Assembly (NCBI GenBank): GCA_001871325.1
Contig: MNVA01000070.1
Location: forward strand, 1 to 37,404
From: Ignavibacteria bacterium CG1_02_37_35
GTDB taxonomy: Bacteria > Bacteroidota > Ignavibacteria > Ignavibacteriales > Ignavibacteriaceae
Direction: 5' to 3'
DNA length: 37,404 nt
Both the position numbers and the translations under genes were made by a program. Positions 30,399 to 37,404 of the stretch are shown here, one piece after another. The notes below the pieces were generated by a model. It worked only from the letters and a program-made list of their open reading frames with translations. It was not told the DNA's origin and made no database searches. Positions within the stretch are counted from its first letter, which is position 1. Each line of letters opens with the position of its first letter.

Positions 30399-31139
30399 AT
30401 GAAAAGACTACTGGTTATCCTCTTCGTAACTATCGCCTTTTCCATTTCAATAAAGGCTCAAGGTGAACTGCCGACTTTAAAATATCTCGCTACGGATTTG
30501 ACGAATACTCTTTCCGCAGATGATATTCTCAGTCTTAACCGGATACTTAGTGCATTTGAAGATTCAACTTCAAACCAGCTTGTATTTTTGATGATCCCGA
30601 CACTTAACGATTATCCGATCGAAGAATACGCAAACCAGGTTGCACAAAAAAATAAGATCGGGACGAAAAAAAACGATAACGGAATTCTCCTTCTTGTGGT
30701 TAAAAACGATCATAAAATTCGGATCGAAGTTGGTTACGGACTTGAAGGCGCTTTGCCCGATGCGACGAGCAATTCCATTATTCGAAATGAAATTCTTCCT
30801 TTATTTAAAGAGAACAATTATGCCGAAGGTGTTTTTGCCGGCGTTGGGGCAATTGTAAAAGCTACGGTTGGTGAATATAAAAACGATGCACCCAAAAGCA
30901 GGAGAAGAGGAAAATCTGTCGGCGGCTGGATCATCCCTATCCTAATCATTCTCTTTTCATTTTTATTTCGCGGAAGAAGAAGCCGCGGAATTTATCTCGG
31001 AAGCGGAATGGGACTTGGTGGTTTTAGAGGTTCCAGTGGTTTTGGTGGATTTGGCGGCGGAAGCAGCGGCGGTGGGTTTGGCGGATTCAGTGGCGGCGGC
31101 GGCAGCTTTGGCGGCGGCGGCGCAAGCGGAAGCTGGTAA
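30399..31139 (+). CDS. TPM domain-containing protein (YgcG family) with Gly-rich C-terminus
   Basis: LTNTLSADDILSLNRILSAFEDSTSNQLVFLMIPTL, IRIEVGYGLEGALPDA; GGGSFGGGGASGSW C-terminus; next to LemA. Confidence 0.94.
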   Translation: MKRLLVILFVTIAFSISIKAQGELPTLKYLATDLTNTLSADDILSLNRILSAFEDSTSNQLVFLMIPTLNDYPIEEYANQVAQKNKIGTKKNDNGILLLVVKNDHKIRIEVGYGLEGALPDATSNSIIRNEILPLFKENNYAEGVFAGVGAIVKATVGEYKNDAPKSRRRGKSVGGWIIPILIILFSFLFRGRRSRGIYLGSGMGLGGFRGSSGFGGFGGGSSGGGFGGFSGGGGSFGGGGASGSW

Positions 31140-31183
31140 CCTTTTTTGTGAATAAATTAGTAAAATATTTTTTGATTTGAAAA

Positions 31184-32065
31184 ATGGAAATTTTAGGTAA
31201 CGATCAACATAAAATTATATTTGGTGATACTTTGGTGGCTCTTGCTGCCCTTCCCGATAACTCTATTGATTTAATTTTTGCTGATCCACCATACAACATT
31301 GGAAAAAATTTTAGCGGACAGAGAGACAAATGGGATACAGACGAAGATTATTTGAACTGGTGTTACAAATGGCTTGATCTGTGTGTACAAAAAATGAAAA
31401 CCAACGGCAGTTTTTATGTAATGACTGCGACTCAATTTATGCCTTTTTTTGATATCTATCTTAGCAAAAAACTTTACATTCTATCTAGAATTGTTTGGCA
31501 TTACGATAGTTCAGGAGTACAAGCAAAAAAATATTATGGATCGATGTATGAACCAATATTATTTTGTGTGAAAGATAAAGAGAATTACACTTTCAATACC
31601 GAGGAGATTCTTGTTGAAGCTAAAACTGGAGCTACAAGAAAATTGATTGATTATCGCAAAGACCCTCCGCAAGTATATAACTATGAGAAAGTTCCCGGTA
31701 ATGTCTGGGAATTTCCACGAGTTCGTTATAGAATGGAAGAATACGAAAATCACCCAACACAAAAGCCAATTGCTTTACTCGATAGAATTATCAAAGCAAG
31801 TTCAAATGTTGGTGACTTAGTTCTGGATCCATTTTCAGGGACATTTACGACTTGTTTTGTGGCAAAAGAAAGTGGCAGAAATTCAATTGGTATTGAGCTG
31901 CAAGAGGAATATGTAAAAATCGGGTTGCGCAGGTTGAAATTAGCAAAAGAATACAAAGGAGAAAAACTCAAAAAAGAAATACGAAGTTTTGAAACCAGAA
32001 AAATTGCTGCAGTTCAAAATCTAAAATTATTTGAAGAGTCAGATGGAACATTCATTCACAGCTAA
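31184..32065 (+). CDS. Site-specific DNA (N6-adenine/N4-cytosine) methyltransferase, beta-class motif order
   Basis: ADPPYNIGKNF (motif IV) precedes LDPFSGTFTTCFVAKESGRNSIGIEL (motif I). Confidence 0.92.
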   Translation: MEILGNDQHKIIFGDTLVALAALPDNSIDLIFADPPYNIGKNFSGQRDKWDTDEDYLNWCYKWLDLCVQKMKTNGSFYVMTATQFMPFFDIYLSKKLYILSRIVWHYDSSGVQAKKYYGSMYEPILFCVKDKENYTFNTEEILVEAKTGATRKLIDYRKDPPQVYNYEKVPGNVWEFPRVRYRMEEYENHPTQKPIALLDRIIKASSNVGDLVLDPFSGTFTTCFVAKESGRNSIGIELQEEYVKIGLRRLKLAKEYKGEKLKKEIRSFETRKIAAVQNLKLFEESDGTFIHS

Positions 32066-33170
32066 TATTAAATCTGTTTTACAAAAGCATTTCAAACGAA
32101 ACGCTGACAAAGTTTTTGATCAAAGTCAGCTAATTCAATATATCAACGAAAAAACACGTTCGGCAAATAAGGGGTCAAAAGCCCGTTCTAGCTTTGCAAA
32201 TCTCTATGCGATTTATGTGATTTTAGAAGACTATATTTCAAAAGGTTTTCATAAAAAGGGGAATTATGCTGAATACGAAGGGGCAGTTTTTAATAAATTG
32301 TTCACAAGACAAAGAGAATTACCCTTCGGTAGTAATTTGCAAAATCACGCCTTAAATAACAGAATGAACTCAGAATTTCAGAAATACTTTCCGAGTTCGG
32401 AATTTATTCCGATTTTAAGAAAACCTGAAACAAACAGGTATTGGTTTAATGAAAATTTGCTAAAAATTAAAGTTGGAGCAACATCATTTAACATAGCTTC
32501 CGCTGTTATTGATATTATTAGTGAATATTCCAAAACTAAACAAGACGCGTTTCAACGTTTTATTAAAACGTGTGAAGAACTTCAAGAAATTGAAAATTTA
32601 AATCCCCTTAAAGTTCATGAATTTATTCTTGGTTTACTTGCTCCAAATGTTGATGCAAGACTCTTTGAAATTGTAAGTTATGCTATCCTCAAGTTTTTCT
32701 ATCACGACCAAATAATCATTTGGGGTTTTGAAATGGATAAACTCAACAAAGAAAATTTAAAACTGTATAAAACAGGAAAAACCAATGCTAATGATGGTGG
32801 AATCGATTTTGTAATGAAACCTTTAGGAAGATTCTTTCAGGTTACGGAAACATTAGATTTTAAAAAATATTTTCTGGACATAGATAAAATTCAAAAATAT
32901 CCAATTACTTTTGTAATCAATTCAGAAGAATCAACCAAAGACCTAATAAAGAAAATAAAAGACAATGCAAACAAAGTTTACTCCATTAAAGCAATCGTTG
33001 ATAAATATATGGACTGCATTGAGGAAGTAATTAACATCCCGACACTTAACGAAAGATTTATAGTAGCAGAAAAGCAAGGCTGCCTCAAAGCCATTCTTGA
33101 CGAAATTATTTTGCAAAGCAGAGTAGAGTTTAGCTATACAAACTCATACGATGATAGCATAAAAGAATAG
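32043..33170 (+). CDS. Putative type II restriction endonuclease cognate to the preceding methyltransferase
   Basis: Overlaps the methyltransferase by 23 nt using ATG 32043 (the track start 32031 is TTG); NDGGIDFVMKPLGRFFQVTETLDFKKY is compatible with a PD-(D/E)XK-like core. Confidence 0.7.
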   Translation: MEHSFTANIKSVLQKHFKRNADKVFDQSQLIQYINEKTRSANKGSKARSSFANLYAIYVILEDYISKGFHKKGNYAEYEGAVFNKLFTRQRELPFGSNLQNHALNNRMNSEFQKYFPSSEFIPILRKPETNRYWFNENLLKIKVGATSFNIASAVIDIISEYSKTKQDAFQRFIKTCEELQEIENLNPLKVHEFILGLLAPNVDARLFEIVSYAILKFFYHDQIIIWGFEMDKLNKENLKLYKTGKTNANDGGIDFVMKPLGRFFQVTETLDFKKYFLDIDKIQKYPITFVINSEESTKDLIKKIKDNANKVYSIKAIVDKYMDCIEEVINIPTLNERFIVAEKQGCLKAILDEIILQSRVEFSYTNSYDDSIKE

Positions 33171-33196
33171 CAGCTTCTAAATTATTCTTACTTTTT

Positions 33197-33604
33197 ATGG
33201 AAGAATCCGAACAATTTGTTAAAGCTGTCGATCAATTTAATAACGCTGATTTCTTTACCGCCCACGATTCGTTTGAAGAACTCTGGAGCGATTGCAGAAC
33301 GGATGGAAGAGACTTTTTACAAGGATTAGTCCAACTTTCGGTTGGAATGTTTCATCTTATCTCGGGTAATTTTAAGGGAGCTGTAAGCCAATTGAGCAAA
33401 TCCGTTGAAAAACTTGAGAGATTTACCCCGAAATTTTCTGAGATTGATGTTTTTTATGTTGTTTCGAAGGTGAAAAATCTTATTTTTGAAATAGAAGATT
33501 TTCAAAAAAATGACGAATCGAAGAGTTTAAAAGAATTAATTACTTATTTTATTTTTCCTATAAAGTATCAAAAGGAGAACCATTATGGCGATAAAGATAA
33601 CTGA
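33197..33604 (+). CDS. DUF309 domain protein
   Basis: [49 protein letters not shown]. Confidence 0.9.
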   Translation: MEESEQFVKAVDQFNNADFFTAHDSFEELWSDCRTDGRDFLQGLVQLSVGMFHLISGNFKGAVSQLSKSVEKLERFTPKFSEIDVFYVVSKVKNLIFEIEDFQKNDESKSLKELITYFIFPIKYQKENHYGDKDN

Positions 33605-33917
33605 AGAATGTATTAATTGCGGTGCTTGTGAACCTGAATGTCCCAATACCGCGATTTATGAAGGCGGCGCAAGCTGGAAATTAGGCGATAAATCTTACGG
33701 CGAAGCTGATGCTTCCCCTGATGGAAACAGCGGCTTTTTTTCAAACGATTTTTTCTTCATCGTTCCGGATAAATGCACGGAATGTAAAGGCTTCCATGAT
33801 GAGCCGCAATGCGCCGCTGTTTGTCCGGTTGACTGCTGCATACCGGATACCGACCGTGTTGAAGACGAAGCTACCTTGTTAGCGCGTAAAGAAAAATTAG
33901 ATCAATTGGGAAGATAA
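33585..33917 (+). CDS. 4Fe-4S dicluster ferredoxin (YfhL-like)
   Basis: [12 protein letters not shown] and [22 protein letters not shown]. Confidence 0.95.
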   Translation: MAIKITEECINCGACEPECPNTAIYEGGASWKLGDKSYGEADASPDGNSGFFSNDFFFIVPDKCTECKGFHDEPQCAAVCPVDCCIPDTDRVEDEATLLARKEKLDQLGR

Positions 33918-33937
33918 TCCTCTTCAAAAATAATAAC

Positions 33938-33965
33938 GGGCGCCTGTGGCGCCCCTTTCATTTCC
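33938..33965 (+). terminator. Rho-independent terminator-like hairpin after the ferredoxin gene
   Basis: GGGCGCC-TGT-GGCGCCC followed by a T-rich tract. Confidence 0.7.
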
Positions 33966-33982
33966 TTTATCTCTTTTTTATT

Positions 33983-34480
33983 ATGAATACAACCAAACGA
34001 AACAGACCATCCTGGGATAATTATTTTTTAAAAGTTGCCATGCTGGTATCCGAGCGCTCGACTTGCCCGCGTATGCACTGTGGTTGTGTCCTTGTGAAAG
34101 ACAGACAAATTCTTTCAACAGGTTATAATGGTTCAATTCCCGGTGATGACCATTGCGATGAAGCCGGCTGCTTGGTGGTTGATAATCATTGTGTGCGGAC
34201 CATCCACGCCGAAATGAATGCCATTCTTCAATGTTCATCCCACGGTGTAAATACGAAGGGCGCTACTGCTTACGTTACCAATATGCCTTGTACGAATTGT
34301 TCAAAAGCATTAATAGCGGCAGGAATAAAGGAAGTGTTTATTTTTTCAGATTATCACGATACACTTGCCGAGAAATTCTTTGCCATTGCAAAAATTCAGA
34401 TCAAAAGAATTGAAATGCCGGGAACGGAAATTAGATATGATCTGGAGAATTATTCTTCCGCAAAGAAAAAGAAAGTGTAG
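33983..34480 (+). CDS. dCMP/cytidine deaminase family protein
   Basis: HAEMNAIL and PCTNCSKALI zinc motifs. Confidence 0.94.
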   Translation: MNTTKRNRPSWDNYFLKVAMLVSERSTCPRMHCGCVLVKDRQILSTGYNGSIPGDDHCDEAGCLVVDNHCVRTIHAEMNAILQCSSHGVNTKGATAYVTNMPCTNCSKALIAAGIKEVFIFSDYHDTLAEKFFAIAKIQIKRIEMPGTEIRYDLENYSSAKKKKV

Positions 34481-34566
34481 TAAAAGATAAGGTTTCAATA
34501 TTAGAAAAGTCCATTGTATAACCGAATGGAAACTGTTTAAATTACTTCTCCATTCAACCATACATG

Positions 34567-34598
34567 CATTCATCCATTCATCCATTCATCCATTCATT
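34567..34598. repeat. 8-bp tandem repeat CATTCATC x4
   Basis: CATTCATC CATTCATC CATTCATC CATTCATT between convergent genes. Confidence 0.92.
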
Positions 34599-34628
34599 CA
34601 ATATTTCCAACGCAAAAACTAATTTTGC

Positions 34629-36170
34629 TTATTCTGTAACAATAAATCTCGAATCATTCGGTCTCAGGTTATCATAAATTCTTTTTAATGCTGAGAATGC
34701 ATTTTGGCTTCCGCGAAAAGCAGATTTGCGATAATAGGTAACTGCTTTTGCTAAATCTTTTTTTACAATTATTCCTTTCTCAAAACAGATACCCAGCGCC
34801 GTCTGTGCTAATATTGAACCTTCACCTTCTCCAATAAGAAATGTTTGATAAAGTTCGTTTTTATTTTGGATTTCATCATCGTTCAGAAGCTGTAATAAAC
34901 CTAATCTAATTTCTGCTTCTTTGTTTCCGAGTTGCGCGGCGTGCTGCCAAAGCTCTCTACCGGTTTCAATATTTTTGTTAGCGATAATTCCGCCTACACT
35001 CCAATTGCCAAGTTCAATAAGTGAAGGCAGGTGATTTTTTCTAGCGGCTTCTTGTAAAAACTTCAGAGCGTCATTCCCCGTTATTTGATTATCGAATTGC
35101 TGTGCGATTAAACTGCTCCATACAAATTGCGCCTCGGCTGTTCCTTTTTCAACTTCCTTTTTAAGATGAGTGAAAAAATTTGGAGACTTGATCAAATCAA
35201 ATAAAAGTCTCGCAGCTTTAAATGATTCTACTCTAACAGCGCGGGAGTAATAACTTGCAGCAGTAATTTCATGCTTCTTAACCTGTACTCCTTTTTCATA
35301 ATATCTTCCTAATAAGGTAAGCGCTTCAGGACTTCCCCAATTTGCTTCTTCTAAAATTTTGTTAATGAGGGTGGAATCATTTTTTAATGTGGAAGAAAGA
35401 GTTCTTTCATCGCTAAAGTTTTCTTTTTCATGAACTACATCAAAGAGAAGTGTTGAATCATCAATTGCAGTAGCTGAATCAGCCGTAAAGTCAAGAAAAG
35501 AAAGAGCAAAGGAATTTTTCTTTTTTGAAACAGCTTCATCTCTTCTCTTAAAAAATGAAGAAACATAAACGGAATCAACTTCAACTGCATTTCTTTTCTT
35601 TAATTCTTTGAGTAGTTCTTTAGCTTGTTCAACGTTTTGATCGGCAGCTTTTTTGATAAAATAGGAAGCTATGGATAAATCTCTTGGGACCACCAAATTT
35701 TCTGTAAAGAATAAACCGGTAACATAATTTCCGAGCGGGAATCCTTCTTCCGAAGCCGCATAAAAATTATCGAAGGCTTTATACGGGTTCCATTCTGTTC
35801 CCCAGCCGTTGTTCTGAAAAATTCCGAGATTGTACAAAGCAACGGGGAGTTTTTTCTCTGCGGCTTTTTCGATCCAATAATAACTTTGAACGGTGTCGGC
35901 GTCAAAACCATGCCCAACCAAATAGCGGACTCCAATTTCATGCGCCGCTTGAGCGTCTCCCGTATTGGCTTTTCTTATCAGCATAAAATTTTCGTAAAGT
36001 GTGTACGAAACATCCGATTGGTAAAATAGCGTCAGGGGGATGTGGAAAAAATTGTTTGGCCTTATTGCTAAACTTTTTGTTGAATCTTGCGCACGGGTCT
36101 GTGCAACGGTAAATCCGAAGGTAAAAACCATGAGGAAAAATAATAATGATTTCAGAAGTATTTCTTTCAA
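34629..36170 (-). CDS. SEL1-like repeat protein, secreted
   Basis: Repeated A-x-x-x-LG-x-x-Y-x-x-G motifs (AAHEIGVRYLVGHGF, ALTLLGRYYEKGV, AQTALGICFEKGIIVKKDLAKAVTYYRKSA). Confidence 0.9.
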   Translation of the reverse strand: MKEILLKSLLFFLMVFTFGFTVAQTRAQDSTKSLAIRPNNFFHIPLTLFYQSDVSYTLYENFMLIRKANTGDAQAAHEIGVRYLVGHGFDADTVQSYYWIEKAAEKKLPVALYNLGIFQNNGWGTEWNPYKAFDNFYAASEEGFPLGNYVTGLFFTENLVVPRDLSIASYFIKKAADQNVEQAKELLKELKKRNAVEVDSVYVSSFFKRRDEAVSKKKNSFALSFLDFTADSATAIDDSTLLFDVVHEKENFSDERTLSSTLKNDSTLINKILEEANWGSPEALTLLGRYYEKGVQVKKHEITAASYYSRAVRVESFKAARLLFDLIKSPNFFTHLKKEVEKGTAEAQFVWSSLIAQQFDNQITGNDALKFLQEAARKNHLPSLIELGNWSVGGIIANKNIETGRELWQHAAQLGNKEAEIRLGLLQLLNDDEIQNKNELYQTFLIGEGEGSILAQTALGICFEKGIIVKKDLAKAVTYYRKSAFRGSQNAFSALKRIYDNLRPNDSRFIVTE

Positions 36171-36237
36171 ATTTAATGTGAATCTTTTTCTTTAAAATAA
36201 ACTTCTTTAACTTTGTTGCAAAGGATAATAAACGTAT

Positions 36238-37086
36238 ATGAAAATTGGAAAATATAGCGTCCATTCACTTTTATCGGGTGGATTTAAGTTAGACGGCGGT
36301 GCGATGTTCGGAATAATTCCGAAACCGCTTTGGAGTAAGACTAACCCTGCAGACCAATTGAATAGAATTTCTTTGGTAACGAGAAATCTTCTTCTGGTTT
36401 CAGCTTCCCGTAAAATTTTGATAGACACCGGAATGGGAGGCAAATGGAATGACAGGGCGAAGGAAATCTATGAGATTGATTTCACCAAAAACACTCTTGA
36501 ACATTCGTTAACGGAGGTAGGTGTTGTGCCTTCTGATATTACCGATGTTTTGCTCACCCATCTTCACTTTGATCATACCGGAGGTTCAACAAAATGGGAA
36601 AACGGGAAATTTGTTCCGGCTTTTCCAAATGCAAATTATTTTGTTGCGAAAGAAAATTTTGATTGGGGAAGTAATGCGACTGACCGCGATAAAGGAAGTT
36701 ATCTAAAAGAAAATTTTCAACCTCTTATAGAGAACGGCATCCTTCATTTTTTTAATGAAAAAGAAAATCTTTTTGACGATGAAATTGAATTAGTGCCCAT
36801 AAATGGACACACCATCGGGCAACGGCTTTTCAAAATATTTGATACAACAACCACACTTTTGTTTTGCGGCGATTTGTTCCCGACGAGTTCTCACATTCCA
36901 TTGCCATACATCATGGGATATGATTTGCAGCCTTTAATTACGCTCTCCGAAAAGAAGGAAATCCTTCCCGTGGCAGTTGAAGAAAATTGGAAATTAGTTT
37001 TTGAACACGATCCGTTTTTTGCCGCTGCGACTGTTGCAAAAAGTGAAAAGGGATTTTCAGTCGGGGAAAGGTTTGAAACGTTATGA
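36238..37086 (+). CDS. MBL-fold metallo-hydrolase
   Basis: LLTHLHFDHTGG, VPINGHTIGQ, FCGDLFPTSSH. Confidence 0.94.
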   Translation: MKIGKYSVHSLLSGGFKLDGGAMFGIIPKPLWSKTNPADQLNRISLVTRNLLLVSASRKILIDTGMGGKWNDRAKEIYEIDFTKNTLEHSLTEVGVVPSDITDVLLTHLHFDHTGGSTKWENGKFVPAFPNANYFVAKENFDWGSNATDRDKGSYLKENFQPLIENGILHFFNEKENLFDDEIELVPINGHTIGQRLFKIFDTTTTLLFCGDLFPTSSHIPLPYIMGYDLQPLITLSEKKEILPVAVEENWKLVFEHDPFFAAATVAKSEKGFSVGERFETL

Positions 37087-37404
37087 GCGAAATGGAAGGT
37101 TTTGCCAAAATTTGCACACTCGGTGATGTAAAAGAAAATCAAGGGAAAAAGTTCATTGTCGGCTCGGAAGAAATTGCACTCTTCAAAGTTAAAGGGAAAT
37201 TTTACGCGCTTTCGAATGTTTGTCCGCATCAACATATTTCTCTAATTTATGACGGATTTCTTGATGACGGAAAAGTTTTTTGTCCTGCGCACGGTTGGCA
37301 GTTTAATCTTGAAACTGGTTCACAACCCGACGGAAGAAGCGGGCTTTCAACCTACAAAGTGAAAGTTCTTGAGAACGAAATTTGGGTGAAAGTTATTAAA
37401 AAAG
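37083..37404 (+). CDS. Rieske (2Fe-2S) domain protein, truncated at the window end
   Basis: Manual translation MSEMEGFAKICTLGDVKENQGKKF...SNVCPHQH...GKVFCPAHGWQFNLETG; no stop before the window end; ATGA overlap with the MBL gene. Confidence 0.92.
   Translation, partial: MSEMEGFAKICTLGDVKENQGKKFIVGSEEIALFKVKGKFYALSNVCPHQHISLIYDGFLDDGKVFCPAHGWQFNLETGSQPDGRSGLSTYKVKVLENEIWVKVIKK

Overview
The window is a 37.4 kb chromosomal segment with a mostly housekeeping gene complement. Its likely source is an Ignavibacteria-type (Bacteroidota/Chlorobi group) genome. That placement is inferred from two secreted proteins with 'YQNYPNPFNP'-type T9SS C-terminal domains and from Bacteroidota-style TAnnTTTG promoters. 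The left edge holds the distal end of a type I-C-like CRISPR array with a duplicated spacer. Genes I can support include obgE, an M48 lipoprotein, an aldo/keto reductase, tRNA-Met(CAU), secG, a dacB-like PBP4, a LOG-family protein, rpsU, an ECF sigma factor, M14 and S8 peptidases, DUF2461, CYTH, an AddB-like nuclease, a TrmH-family methyltransferase, rlmN, a short solo HicB, acyl-CoA dehydrogenase, a YidD-like protein with two DUF5683-like paralogues, an ACT/PFL pair, LemA/TPM, a type II R-M-like pair, DUF309/ferredoxin, dCMP deaminase, a SEL1-repeat protein, an MBL hydrolase and a truncated Rieske protein. The best candidate for an undescribed system is at about 15.0-16.5 kb. There an indel-free array of about 20 diverged 21-bp units lies behind a consensus-like minus-strand promoter, has a hairpin at its far end, and sits just upstream of a same-strand gene for an uncharacterised helical protein. 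Several features argue that it is a nucleic-acid-level repeat and not a real ORF. A second notable element is a four-helix-bundle (IVS/S23/Avd-like) gene with an in-frame amber codon, bounded by inverted repeats and inserted inside the ACT/PFL operon.
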